Notes: generated from the sequence alone by a model not told the origin. Numbered from the stretch's first letter, positions 47,421 through 58,963 are shown. The stretch: DNA of 64,000 nucleotides from Cercis canadensis (GCA_003255065.1 QAOA01002050.1:62001-126000), one strand, 5' to 3'. Numbers and translations: made by a program.

Positions 47421-48109
47421 AAGCTAGGATAATGGCACACACAGAGACAAAGAGAGAGATCGTGCTGAGAGGTTACAGAAAGAGTGGAGGGATTTTTTTT
47501 TGTTTTAGGGAAAATTTGAAAATGAAAGGGAAAAGGGAAAACCGGGAAGGGGATGAGTCAAAATAGTGAGTTTTGCAAAAGGACGATTTTAGTTGAAATG
47601 TGCGTCTTGGCCAAAGGCCAGAAAACGCGGGCTTGAGTTGTAAGCCCAGAACAAAGCAGTTGAAAACGGCCCATAAAAAATCCTTTTAATGAAACAGTCC
47701 AATGAAAAACATTAGCCCAAAAGAATTACTGAGGCCCTTTTAAAATAAAAGGCTCAGAGAGATTTCAGTCCTTTTGAAAAATATTAGCAGCCCAAAATAA
47801 ATAAGTTCAAAAAGAAAATGTTGGGCGAAATTTTATTTTTCTAAAATTTCAGATTTCTATGCCAAAAATCCAGAAGCATACCAAGATGTATTGAGCATTT
47901 ACTAGCCTTAGGACATAAAAAAAATAAAGGAAAACAATATGATATGCATATGTACATGCATAATGCAAAAATGAATCATGACTAATCAAGGCATATTTAT
48001 CATGCCATGTTCATGCTTAAGGAAACATAATATTTCTTTAGCTAAAGCTTTTGTGAAGATATCAGCAATATGATCTTCAATGTTAACAAAAGAAAGTTCT
48101 ATATCACCC
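47421..48109. other. Spacer between RNase H and extra ORF of element D
   Basis: Non-coding within element D. It shows GGCCCA/TGGGCC words and A-rich stretches but no other feature. Confidence 0.5.
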
Positions 48110-48733
48110 TTAAGGACATGATCTAAGAAAATGATGTTTTATGTCTATATGTTTGGTCCTAGAGTGCTGAATTGGATTTCTTGCAATGTTTATTGCATTT
48201 GTATTATCACACAACAAAGGAATTTTGTCAAAAATTATACCATAATCAACTAGCTGTTGTTTTATCCATAGAACTTGTGAACAACAAAGTCCAGTAGCCA
48301 TGTATTCAACTTCAGCTGTTGATTGAGCGATTGAATTTTGTTTCTTGGATTGCCAAGAGACCAAGGCTCCTCCAAGAAACTGACAACCTCCACTAGTGCT
48401 TTTTCGATCAATTGAACATTTAGCATAGTCAGAATTTGTATAAGAAACTAGTTCAAAAGAACTAGTTCTGCTAAACCACAAGCCAACATTTACAAAACTG
48501 ATTAAATATCTAAAAATTCTTTTGACAACAGATAAATGAGATTCCTTTGGATAGACTTGAAATCTTGCACATGCATAAACATAAAATAGAATGTATGGTC
48601 TACTTGCAGTCAAATACAATAAATATCCAATTATACCTCGGTATCTTTTCTCACAAATAGATTTACCTTTCTCATCCAGAACTAGTTTTGTGGCAAGACT
48701 AATAAGAGTTGAAATACCTTTTTCATTGTCCAT
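48110..48733 (-). pseudogene. RNase H of SIRE-type element D
   Basis: Copia RNase H: RGIIGYLLYLTASRPYILF, SYTNSDYAKCSIDRKSTSGG, QFLGGALVSWQSKKQNSIAQ, STAEVEYMATG, LCDNTNAINIARNPIQHSRT, KHIDIKHHFLR. Open over 207 codons. The catalytic Asp of YTNSDYA is kept. Confidence 0.88.
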
Positions 48734-49364
48734 GCCAAACTATTTAAGCAACTCTCGAGTATATTTAGACGGATTAATGAAGATTCTATCTCTGGTTTGC
48801 TTCACTTGAAGTCCAAGAAATAAATTAAGTTTTCCCATCATACTCATTTCAAATTCACTCTTCATTAGGATTTCAAAGTCTTTGCACAACTCATCATTAG
48901 TTGATCCAAAAATAAGGTCATCCACATAAATTTGAACTATGATGATATTATGAGACAACCTTTTAGTGAANAACATAAAATAGAATGTATGGTCTACTTG
49001 CAGTCAAATACAATAAATATCCAATTATACCTCGGTATCTTTTCTCACAAATAGATTTACGTTTCTCATCCAGAACTAGTTTTGTGGCAAGACTAATAAG
49101 AGTTGAAATACCTTTTTCATTGTCCATGCCAAACTATTTAAGCAACTCTCAAGTATATTTAGACGGATTAATGAAGATTCTATCTCTGGTTTGCTTCACT
49201 TGAAGTCCAAGAAATAAATTAAGTTTTCCCATCATACTCATTTCAAATTCACTCTTCATTAGGATTTCAAAGTCTTTGCACAACTCATCATTAGTTGATC
49301 CAAAAATAAGGTCATCCACATAAATTTGAACTATGATGATATTATGAGACAACCTTTTAGTGAA
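48578..49364. other. Contig-overlap duplication around single N (48971)
   Basis: Bases 48578-48970 (393 bp of RT/RNase H of element D) return at 48972-49364 after one N with only two or three differences. It makes the YVDD-containing part of RT appear twice. Confidence 0.87.
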
Positions 49365-49800
49365 CAGAGTAGCATCTACTTTTCCTCTTGAAAAATTATT
49401 TTTTTATAAGAAACTCACTAAGTCTATCATACAAAGTCCTAGGAGCTTGTTTAAGACCATAAAGTGCTTTGGAGAGTTTAAACACATGATTTGGAAAATC
49501 AAAATTTTCAAAATCAGAGGGCTATTTAACATATACTTCCTCATTAATATAACCATTCAAAAAATCACTTTTCACATCCATTTGAAAAACTTTAAAACCT
49601 TTAAAAGATGCAAAAGCAAGAAACATTCTAATGGCTTCTAATCTAGCTACAGGAGCAAAAGTTTCTTCAAAATCTATACCTTCATGCTGATTGAAGCCTT
49701 GGCTACTAATCTTGCTTTGTTTATCACAATCTTGCCATCCTCATCAAGTTTATTTCTAAAAACCCATCTTGTGCCAATGATGTGTGACGTTTCAGTTTAG
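48740..49800 (-). pseudogene. Reverse transcriptase of SIRE-type element D
   Basis: Contains the catalytic block IIIVQIYVDDLIFGSTNDEL and EMSMMGKLNLFLGLQVKQT. Upstream RT words ([13 protein letters not shown]-like, YGLKQAPRTLY-like) are readable in broken frames at about 49420-49700. Seen twice in part because of the doubled block. Confidence 0.85.
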
Positions 49801-49846
49801 GTACAAGAGTCCAGACTTAGTTCCTTGTGAATTGGTTCAGTTCTTC

Positions 49847-51480
49847 TTACATTGTCATGATCCAAGCCTCATCTTGTAATGTTTCAAAAAAATTTGTAGG
49901 CTCGGACAGAGACAAGAATGCCAAGTTCACATGTTTATCTCTGAGAGACGCTCTAGTACTGATTCCTCTTTCCAAGTTTCCAATCACTTTTTGAACTGGA
50001 TTATTTTTGGAAGTTCTGGTTTCTCTTGGTAATGAGTTTTTCACATTTTTCTGTGGAGCTTCTTCCTGAACTGGTTCTGAATGAATTAATTCTAAGTGAA
50101 CTAGTTCTGGAAGAATTGGTTTTGTTGCTTTCTCTTTGTTGCTTTCTACCTTAGAAGGTGTTTTGATGTTGTCGTGCACTATATCATTTTCCTTAAGAGT
50201 ATTTGAATTCAAGGGACAGTTAGATTCATAAAAAATAATATGCATTGATTCTTCTACAATGAGAGTTCTTTTATTAAAAACTCTATAAGCCTTGCTAGAC
50301 AAAGAATATCCCAAAAATAGAGCTTCATCAGATTTTGAATCAAATATTCCCAAGTGCTCTTTTTCATTGTTTAAGACAAAACATTTACAGCCAAAAACAT
50401 GAAAGTAGCCTTTATTGGGTTTTCTTCATTTCTAAATCCCATAAGGAGTTTTCTTCAAAATGGGCCTTATTAAACATCTATTCAATATATAGCATGTTGT
50501 GTTTATATCTTCAGTCCAAAAGTATTTTGACAAATCATTTTCATACAGTATAGTTTTGCCCATCTCAACTAGAGTCCTATTTTCCTCTCAACTACACCAT
50601 TTTATTGTTAGGACAAGAGAAATTATGGTGGACGCCTTGAGTTTCACAAAAAAATTGAAAAGCTTGTTCTCAAACTTTCCATCATGATCACTCTTAATTA
50701 AGGTGAAACCCTTTTCATTTTATACCTTTTTGTTAAATTTCTCAAAAATAGCAAAAGTATCATCTTTATGAGCAAGAAAGAAGGCCCAAGTAAACTTAGA
50801 AAAATTATCCACAATGACTAAACCATATTTCTTGTCATTTAAGCTTAAAGTTGGTGCTGGTCCAAAGAGATCCATGTGAAGAAGTTAGAGTGGCCTAGAA
50901 TATGACAAATCTTTCTTAAAATTGAAAGAGGATTTGATTTGTTTACTTTGTTGACAAGCAGCACAAATCTTATCATTTTCGAAAACTGGTTTAGGTAAAC
51001 TGGAAACTAGTTCTTTCTTAGAAAGCTTGGAAATTAATTTAAAATTTGCATGTCCAAGTCTTCTATGCCACAACCAAGAACAGTTACTTTGAGAAGTAAA
51101 ACATATTTCATTTTTAAAATTTCAAAGAGTCTCTAGACACAGTATACACATTTGAGCTTCTTTGGCCAATAAACAAGATATCATCAAAAATTTTCTTATG
51201 AATGATGCTATGAGGAGCTTCAAAAATGATTTTATGACCCTTATCACACTACTGACTAATGCTTAACAGATTATACATCAGACCCTTGACCAAGTAAATG
51301 TTGTCAATGAAGAGGCTAGAAGAAATTCTAATTTTACCTATTCCTACAATTCTATCTCTGCTATTGTTGCCAAAAGAAACATCTCCCAAGTCCTCCTGGT
51401 TAAAGGAAACGAACTTTGAGGGATCTCAGATCATGTGCCTAGAGTAGCCATTATCCAGATACCAACAGTCGCTTTTGGTT
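49847..51480 (-). pseudogene. Protease, pre-integrase and integrase of SIRE-type element D
   Basis: From right: protease side (DNGYSRHMI near 51425-51455; MYNLLSIS near 51255-51275), GAG_pre-integrase and zinc finger (MWHRRLGHANFKLISKLSKK, ICAACQQSKQIKSSFNF at 50885-51073), integrase core (about 50540-50885, HMDLFGPAPT and FSLVIVDNFSKFTWAFFLAHK-like words in part-broken frames) and the C-terminal side with the DEALFLGYSLSSKAYRVFNK motif at 49847-50353. Confidence 0.83.
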
Positions 51481-51755
51481 TGATAGCAGGCTTGCAAGAA
51501 AATCAGAGAGATTTAAATACCCAAACTTCTTTGGGTCCTTTCAAGTTAGCAACAGATGTGCCTTTAGGCACCCACACCATTTTTCTTGTAGCACATAAGT
51601 TTTTGTAGGAACAAGCATTTGAAAAATGACCTAAATGTCCACAGTAAAAGCAAGAACCCTTAGTGAAAGAATGTGAAACAGAGGCTTTGACAAAAGAGTT
51701 TTTGAATGTCTTTGAAGGACTAGGTTGAGAGTAACCTAAACCAGTTTTGTCATAG

Positions 51756-53190
51756 TGATAAACACACTTTTTATACAGTAGTTAACCCTCATTTTTAGTC
51801 TCTTAAACATCTTTTATGCTGAATTGATTGGGCTTGGCCACATTTTATAAGTTTGGGTTCCAATTGGGCTTAATTGTATTTTTCAGCAGCAATATTGGGA
51901 ATTTTACACTACTTCTGTATTTCGAGTATATCTTAAGTTCTGTATATCTAATAATCATGAATCTTACCTTGTAGGAAAACTGAGAGAAATCTCTACAACT
52001 TTGATTCAGAGCTCCAAGGCTAATTTGGGAGTCCAGTAGGCCATATTTAACTTGAAAGTCAGAGCAGAGATGCTGTCACTAGATCTTGGGCCATATGAAG
52101 AGATTGAGCCATAAATTGGGCTAAGAATGTCATATGGGCCCAAAACTGTGTCATTGGACAACTGAGACATAAATCTTCAACTCTTGTGAAGACCACTTAT
52201 CCAAATTGTGGCGTTTTCATAGTGTTAATTCCCATTGAAGTCAACTAATTAGTCCAGAGAGTTGTTAAGAGTAAATTGGGCCTAACTCTCTCATCCTAGG
52301 CCCAATTAAAGCAAATTTGGTGTCCAATTAAAACTAAACGATAGAGGATTAATTCTAACCTAGGGGCAGTCTGAGAATTTAGGGATTTTAGACAGTTACA
52401 AGTTGAGAAAAAGGAATTCGTAGGTATTCATTCCCTTTTGAGCAGTTCCATTTTCTTCTCCTCTAGCTAGTAGTTTTCTTTTCCTTTTCTGTAATGAATT
52501 ATTTCCTCTTGTTCATGGAGGGCTAGTCCTTTAAATCAATCCAGGTTTTGACTATCTTGATATTTAATTCGGAGATTCTATCTTAATTGTTCTGCATTCA
52601 ATTGTTAATCAAGTTTCTTTCCTTCCTTCCTTTTGTTTAAATTCTGATTGAGTGCTTAATTCGGTTGGATAATTGTTCATGTGATAATTGCTTAATTTCA
52701 TATGTTAAAAGATGATTAAAAAGAGTAAACAATGTTTCAAAGGTGTTTGACGGATTGTTTAAGCTTGGTTGGATTCTAGTTTTTAGGTTAATCTGGAATT
52801 AAATAGATGCTTAATTTGTTTTATCTTGATTGGTTGAATTCTGGATGTTTATCCAATAAAGGATCTATGGATCATGTTGAGGCTTCTTGATGTGTTCTAA
52901 GACCGAGAATTTGGTTAATGATTGAATGAATCCATTGTAATCAATGATGGATTAAAATTATGATTATTTAATTCCCTGGATTGGTTGCTTTCTTAATTCG
53001 ATTTACTATCTTTTAATTGTTTTATATTGATTAATTCTGCAAAACCAAACCCCCATGTTCGTTAAACTCCTTAATTTGATTCCATAATTAGAGTGATCAA
53101 AGGGCTCGACTTGGTGTTACCTTATACTACAAGTAGTTTTCGTGAACCAGACATAAATTGATTTAATTTGATAGCCTCGGTAGTTTATCA
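51756..53190 (+). mobile_element. Solo LTR with TSD CATAG in element D
   Basis: A 1435-bp insert with ends TGATAAAC...GTTTATCA (8-bp inverted terminal repeat) and CATAG on both sides (51751-51755, 53191-53195). Across the empty site the gag-end sequence of element D is continuous. It has no coding content. Near its right end are GGGCTCGACTTGG and TACTACAAGTAGTTTTCGTG, words typical of Gypsy-type LTR ends just before the primer site; strand is inferred from these. Left by recombination between two LTRs. Confidence 0.87.
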
Positions 53191-53195
53191 CATAG

Positions 53196-54480
53196 CTTAT
53201 TTTTTGCTTTCCTAAGAGTGAGTTTAGATTATCTCTGCCTTGAACAAACTTAGCCAAGTCTCTAGATAATTCATTTACTTTTCCTTTTAACTTGCCATTT
53301 TCATTCATAATAGGAGAAGTGAGAGATGTTTCTTTTTCAAGCGCATTATTCTGTTTAGAACTTTCAGTTTGTCTGCCAAAACAAAATTATCTTTCTTAAG
53401 TTCATCTATTACTTTAATATGATCATTTATGATTTTCTTCAAATCACTTATCTTGGCAAGTCTCTTTTCATAATTAAAGGATAAGTCATCAAAAGCATTT
53501 GTCAATTCATCATAAGTGAGAAGTAGTTCAAGATCTAGTTATGTTACCTCACGCTTTTCTCCAGAACTATCTCCTGTTGCCATAAGACAAAAGTTGGCTA
53601 TGTTTTCCTCATCTAATTCATCACTGTCTGAAGTTGAGTCCTCATCACTCCAGGTAGTCATCATTTCCTTCTTCCCCTTTTTGAAGTACTTATTCTTCTT
53701 GAGGTTTGTACACTCGGGCTTAATGTGACTCGGCTTTTTGCACTCATAGCATATGATGGGTTCCTTGTGACTTTCTCCCTTGGTGAAGTTCTTTGATCCT
53801 CTAGATTGGAATCTCTTCTTTTCCTTCCTCTTTTTCATCATATCTATAACTCTCTTCGTGACTAGAGCCACATCTTATTCGCTAGAAACTAGTTCCTCTT
53901 TAGAGCTAGTTTCTGGAACAGTAGAGGTTAGAGCAATGCTCTTCTTCCTTTCCTCCATTCTGGCTTTCTTGTGGAAGAACACCATCTGATGAGTTTCCAG
54001 AGTTCCTTTAAGTTGGTCAATAGTCATATTGATAATGCTGATAAAACGAGCAAAAAATGTCTCAAGGGGTTCATTTTGCTCCATATGGAACATCTCATAT
54101 TTTACAGAGTATATATTAATTTTTGCCTCCTTAGCATGACTTGTTCTCTCATGTATTGCAGCAAGTCTGTCCCACATCTCTTTTGCAGTATTACATGAAG
54201 CAATATGCTCATATTCCTTAATAGACACATCACAGACAATGTTGTATCTAGCTTTGGAATTGAGGGTAAACTTCAGCAATAAACTATCTTTCCTCTTTAG
54301 GGATCTCAACTCCATTTTCAATTTTGGTTAGATGTGTGAGTCCATTTCTTACAATCTGCCAAACCACATAATTGATAGCCTCAAGATACATTTCCATTTA
54401 ATATTTCCAATAGGGATAGTTTTCACCACTGAAGAATGGTGGCTTGTGAGATGAGTGAGACACAGTCTAATTGCTCATGG
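53196..54480 (-). pseudogene. Gag of SIRE-type element D
   Basis: N-terminus at about 54479 (KPPFFSGENYPYWK), UBN2-type core at 53875-54321 (FTLNSKARYNIVCDVSIKEY, TAKEMWDRLAAIHERTSH, NEPLETFFARFISIINM), CCHC zinc knuckle CYECKKPSHIKPEC at about 53715-53760, then an acidic segment (DEDSTSDSDELDEENIANFC) and a coiled coil (YEKRLAKISDLKKIINDHIK). A second knuckle-like motif CFYCGHLGHFSNAC lies beyond the solo LTR at about 51612-51655. Confidence 0.87.
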
Positions 54481-54569
54481 TACCTACAACAGGAAGAACT
54501 AGATCTTTAGCTCACGGTTAGTTAAACAAGAAAAATATTGAGCACAAAGCTTTTATACCAATTGAAGGT

Positions 54570-55670
54570 TGCAGGATCTATTCCTAGAGGGGGTGAATAG
54601 GAATATTTAAAAATTAACTGGCAGAAAGTATATCTGATACAGATTAATTCAATAACAAATCTGATTAGGAACTAGTTCTCAGGCTTGAAGAACTAGTTCA
54701 CTCATAAACATAAGATTTTGCACAGAAGGATAACTGAATAAAGCATTCAAGGCAAAGCAGAAATTAACTCAGAAAATCATGAACACATTGCAGAACATAG
54801 TAAAGAAAATATTCTCAGAAATAAAAGATGAAGAGATGAGAGATTTGCAAGAGCCTTTATAGTGGTTTGGCATAAATTCCTACATCCACTTCTCCCAATA
54901 GTTGGGGTTCCATTATAATTCAAGTTTATTTTTCCAAGCTTCTTCAAGCTTCTGAACCATGGTTTTGTTTTTCAAGCTAACCATGAACTCACACTCTCTA
55001 ACTCACTAGAGATCACTCTCATGGATTTCTCCCATAGAAATCTATATATAAAACCCAATTTATCAATGTAGCCCCATTGAGGAAACTCTCTTACATAGTA
55101 GAAAATAAAATGTAAGTTCTTACTACAGAGAGAAATAAGAGAGAAGAACATAAATAATAAGCTCTCAAAAAAACCTTTCTCTTCTCTCAATTTTTCATTC
55201 TCACTTCTCTATATTTTGAAACCTTAGTTCACTCACTTGATATAGGCTATGGAGAGCACGTGAAGGACCATATGAAAGGCCATTGGAAACTGCCTATTTG
55301 CCTTGACATCTGTCCCCATCATGCATCATTCACTATGCCTTTTGTCCTTTTGTAAGAAAATACAAAGAAAATATCCCTTAAAACATGGATCTTACAACAG
55401 TCACCACAAGAGGAAATTTCCTCTACCAACCAAGGCAATTTCCTAGTGTGTCTAGAAAGGACTGGAGTCTTCTAGAGTCTTCGAGAAGCTTGTCCACATC
55501 AGCAGACTTGGATATTCATTCTCCAGAAGAATTAGATCACTTATGCAAGAACTAGTTCTTAAGACTTCTTGCTAACTTGTTCTAAATAAGAACTTAGACA
55601 AGTAACATAGGTTAGTAGCACAAACATTTTGTTATTATCAAAATAAGACTATAGAATTGTAGGGCTAACA
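54570..55670 (-). repeat. 5' LTR of SIRE-type element D
   Basis: Plus strand TGCAGGATCTATTCC...GGGCTAACA, 1101 bp. The adjoining inner sequence (54550-54568, minus strand ATTGGTATAAAAGC) is a changed initiator-Met primer binding site. Confidence 0.87.
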
Positions 55671-55891
55671 AATCCATCATAAGATCAAATAATAACTTGG
55701 TGAGACAAAATTTTCATTCAAGTTCACTAAATTAAATAATCATAGTTATCACTTAAAAAAATTATTTTTCAATTACATATTGTAACATCACTAATTACTT
55801 AGGAATATCACTCACTTAAGTTGTATCTTGCAAATGAATTATACAAAGAGTGTTATTGAAAATTTGATCCATTCTTTCTACATGATAAATG
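55671..55891. other. AT-rich spacer
   Basis: About 220 bp of AT-rich sequence between element D and the next LTR fragment. Nothing recognisable. Confidence 0.45.
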
Positions 55892-56570
55892 TTGAGTGGA
55901 TTTTATACCCACTCTTCAGATAATTTTAACTTAATATTTTGTGTGTTCTTGAGAAGTTTTATTGATAAATAATATATTTTTTGTGTTATTTTTGTAGGCC
56001 TAGAAGATTTGAAAATATTTTATGTTTTGAAGTACAAGAGATGAATTTAGAGGAAAAAGAATACCAAAGTTCTAGTAAAGAGAGTGCCTCAGCTCCAGAG
56101 ACATAGAGCCTCAGTGCTCAAAGTCACAAAGCAAGGGCCCCAACCCTTGAAACCAAGAGCCCCAACTCTCCCTTAGTTTTTCTCCGACATAGTCAGATGA
56201 TGATTAGTAGCAGCTATTCTTAGATCCATACTGAGTTTTTATTCTCTTTCTCTTTCATCTATGTCTAGAATTTCATCAATTCTATTTTATTTTATTGTCA
56301 TGAATTAATTTCTTTCTAAGGCTACGATGTAGCCTAACTATGAACGGTCATACTTCCTTTTAGAATTAATTTATGATTTTATCTTGTTTACTTGAGTGCT
56401 TATCTCTGTTCTTCATGCTTCTAATTGCCTAATCACCAATTAGTTGATAGGTTAATCACAATGAAATTGGTAAGAGATTTGTGTGTTTAGTTCATTGGGA
56501 TAAATACCATAAGTTGCATGTAGGAAAAAGATATATCTCCATGACCTATGTAGTGTAACAATCAGCTTTT
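55892..56570 (+). mobile_element. LTR fragment related to the solo LTR at 26877-28129
   Basis: Begins TGTTGAGTGGATTTTATACCC and keeps the same order of words as 26877-27720: TTCTTGAGAAGTTT, TTTTGTAGG, TGTCTAGAATTT, GCTACGATGTAG, CTATGAACGGT, GTGTGTTTAGTTCATTG, GTTGCATGTAGGA. Similarity ends near 56560. The middle, at 56085-56170, has its own set of CTCAG/CCCCAA words in place of the GGCGT cassette of the relative. Incomplete at the right. Confidence 0.7.
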
Positions 56571-56581
56571 CTGTAAATAGA

Positions 56582-56612
56582 GATATATATACATATATAT
56601 ATATATATATAT
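56582..56612. repeat. AT/TATA microsatellite next to N (56613)
   Basis: A (AT)n run ends in a single N at 56613. Slippage or an unresolved length is likely; unlike most other Ns here no long doubled flank is seen. Confidence 0.85.
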
Positions 56613-56639
56613 NAACTTCAATTAACTTTGGTCTCTTTC

Positions 56640-57926
56640 TTTCCCTTTTATTTTCAGCTCTTTACCTTTTTCCTCTTTTTGATTTTTACCTCACTTTCAT
56701 GTTCGATTCTCACTTCCACCGAATTAGTGTGCCCAACTGAAGAAGAGTTGGTTTCTCCTTCATTTTGCAAGCATTGAAGGGACAAATTTCCAAGTTTCAA
56801 GCACTCTGAAGCCTAAGGGTTAGTGTTGCTTTGGCATGAGATTATTAAGTATTCTCATTTGTAATTTTCTGGGCTATTCTGATTGTCTCAATCACTGTAT
56901 ATGAAGGTGTTCTGTCATGCCTTTTTGTTGGATTTTAGTGTATTCGGTTAGAGTTTAATATTCTTATCTTTGAGGAAAAGTTTCTGCCTTTGTCTTTGCT
57001 ATGGGATAGGAATGTTTTCTTTGATTATTGTTTGGCATATGGGGAATTTTCAAGGAGTGTCCATTAGTCATGCAAAGGGAATAAAGGGTTTTATTGCATT
57101 GATGTACCCTGTTGGTCTCTTTCTGTTTTTCCCAAACTATTAGCTGCAAGGGAGTGAACTAAATTCAGCATCACTTATTCTTTTCTCGCTGTTGTGACAA
57201 AATTTTTTGGTGCTATCAATACTCTTGGATTTCTTATGAGTTTCTTAACTTTTATGGAGTGGGTCTTGTTTATTTTTCATCTATATTGGGATTACTGAGC
57301 AAAAACCTCAAAATTTTGCTGAGCGCTGTGTGCCCAACGCTGGGCGTTGGCACCACAGTGCTTTGTGTTGGCATCCTGGACCCCCAGCGCTGAGCACTAG
57401 CACCCTAGAGCCTTCCCTTAAGTTGATTTTCTTCATAATAAGTTTCACACTCCAATCTTCTAACGCTCTACTTGTAAAAACAAGTCAAGGGATATAGTTA
57501 GGACATGGGTTCTGATTCTCTTACTTTTATTATGGAATAGATACATGCATGGGTTAGTATTTTCTTACTGAGAAACCCTTAGTATTCAACTAGTATTGAA
57601 GGTTAATGACGTAAGTAGTTACCTACTTTGTACTTTGAAAAGTTTATGTGAAATAATTATATAAATGTGTGATGAAATAGGAAATAGAGAAGGCATTCAA
57701 GAATCCTCAAATTCATACCAAGAAAAGGAAAAGTAGGGACAGTCAAGACTCTAGGTAGCTAGTTTTTCCTTAAACTTTGTTTAGTTTCTTTTGATAGTGT
57801 ATGCTCTATGTAACCACTACATATGATGTTCGTTATTGTAATTGAATGCTATGAGATGAGTACTGAGAGGAGACTTATGAGATGACTAAAGAAATAGAGC
57901 TAGTTCTTTTACGTGTGATGGCCATC
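56640..57926. other. Probable LTR-derived sequence with CAGCGCTG cassette
   Basis: No open frames of note. At 57318-57410 GC-rich words (GAGCGCTG, CAACGCTGGGCGTTGG, CCCAGCGCTGAGC) form a cassette like that at 21998-22165 in element A. The flanks look like LTR sequence but I found no ends or target duplication. Confidence 0.4.
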
Positions 57927-58083
57927 GGGGTAAGTTGAAGCTGCCCCATAGCTTCGAGGAATTAAGGGGTAAGTTGAAGCTACCCCATAGCTAGAAGAGA
58001 CTAAGGGTAAGTTGATGCTGCCCTATGTCATGAGGAATATGGGGTAAGTTGTGGCTGCCCCAGGAGCAAATTGATATAGCCCC
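57927..58083. repeat. Minisatellite, four units of about 38 bp
   Basis: Four imperfect direct copies starting GGGGTAAGTTGAAGCTGCCC. Each unit can itself form a small stem (GGGG...CCCC). The third and fourth units are more diverged. It lies in LTR-like debris. Confidence 0.8.
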
Positions 58084-58430
58084 AAAGTGTAATGAATGAG
58101 AATGTTATGATATGTGTTGTGCTTATGTTTCCGACTATGTGGTCGTGTTTGTTTTGTTTTCCTGGTGTCATAACATACCCGGAAGTCGCTATAACGAGGA
58201 TGGCTAAAATAAAAAGACATTTAGTTTTCGAAATGAAAACTCTGGAGTCGCCACCAAATCGTATTAAAAATCTGGGGAACAATTGGAAAACCCCTTTTAA
58301 TTTCTAAAAAAAAATGTCTGCAAACCAGAGAAGGTTCGGGAGTCTAATTGTGTATAGGGAAGGTGTTAGGCACCCTATAACACCCGTCTAAACGACGGTT
58401 ACTTAAAATTAATTGTGTAAATTAAAATAC
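58084..58430. mobile_element. LTR-retroelement leader-like fragment
   Basis: Contains GAGTCGCCACC and GGGAAGGTGTTAGGCACCC with CGGGAGTC between them, words known from the untranslated leader of plant Gypsy elements. It lies about 35 bp beyond the second exon of the receptor-kinase fragment, inside what would be its second intron. Ends not defined. Confidence 0.5.
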
Positions 58431-58465
58431 CAAACAGGCAAGCAAAGAGGGAGAGAGAAACATAC

Positions 58466-58963
58466 ATGCGTGTGACGTGGCAACGGTGTTACAATCACAG
58501 ACGACACTACTTTTATTATATTCTCCATAAGAAGACGCTATCCACTTACTACCTTGTGTAGTATTGCATGGATTTTCGCTGAAGTCCCAATCATCTTTTC
58601 CAACTCTCTTAGTTATGTCTTTCAAAGCTTGCACTAAATATACATAAAAGATTATCAACAAAAGAAAAGACCCAAAACAAGAAAGAAACTAGAGAGGAAC
58701 TAAACGGGGCACAGAAGCCCCCAGAGACATAAGCAAACAACAACAAAGTTTGCTCCTCTACATATAAAGTCTTCACCTAGGTCATACTTGCCTGATGTGA
58801 GACATGAGACATGATCATTCTCTGCATCAAATCGCTTTTCTTATTAGAGTAACAGTAACATATTTATACCTTCATCTTTGACCAGAGTGGCATTAGAACC
58901 AAATGCAAAAGATGCAGAGCAAAAAGCGAGGAATGAAAGGAGGAGGAACCGAAAAGAAGCCAT
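58466..58963 (-). pseudogene. LRR VIII-2 receptor-like kinase, first two exons
   Basis: Exon 1 (58870-58963) starts at ATG 58963 and encodes a classical signal peptide, MASFRFLLLSFLAFCSASFA, then SNATLVKDE; it ends at a GTATAA donor. Exon 2 (58466-58633) follows an acceptor and continues in phase: VQALKDITKRVGKDDWDFSE, NPCNTTQGSKWI, SSVVCDCN, ending at GTATGT. The DEVQAL..WDFSxxPC..VxCDC pattern is the N-terminal cap of plasma-membrane receptor kinases of the At1g53430/At1g07650 type (LRR, malectin, kinase). These exons are intact, but no LRR, malectin or kinase exon follows to the left; retroelement debris begins about 35 bp into the next intron. Either a truncated gene or one with a very long intron extending beyond recognisable range; the former is more likely. 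Confidence 0.85.

Larger units (their letters stand above)
43526..55670 (-). mobile_element. SIRE/Maximus-type Copia element D, both LTRs
   Basis: Fossil SIRE-type element on the minus strand, about 10 kb without its insertions. LTRs at 54570-55670 (5') and 43526-44640 (3'); primer binding site next to 54569; polypurine tract (reverse of TCTCCCCCTTTTT) at 44642-44655. Order from the right: gag (53539-54480), protease/pre-integrase (50885-51480), integrase (49847-50885), RT (48740-49800), RNase H (48110-48733), extra ORF (46011-47420). A solo LTR (51756-53190) sits near the gag-protease border, a MITE (44681-45039) next to the 3' LTR. No matching target duplication was found at its outer edges. 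Broken in several places; two doubled blocks around Ns at 45100 and 48971 are assembly artefacts. Confidence 0.9.

Noticed and set aside
43516-55675. Target duplication for element D
   Set aside because: The 5 bases outside the LTRs (GAGGG and AATCC) do not match; I do not claim one.
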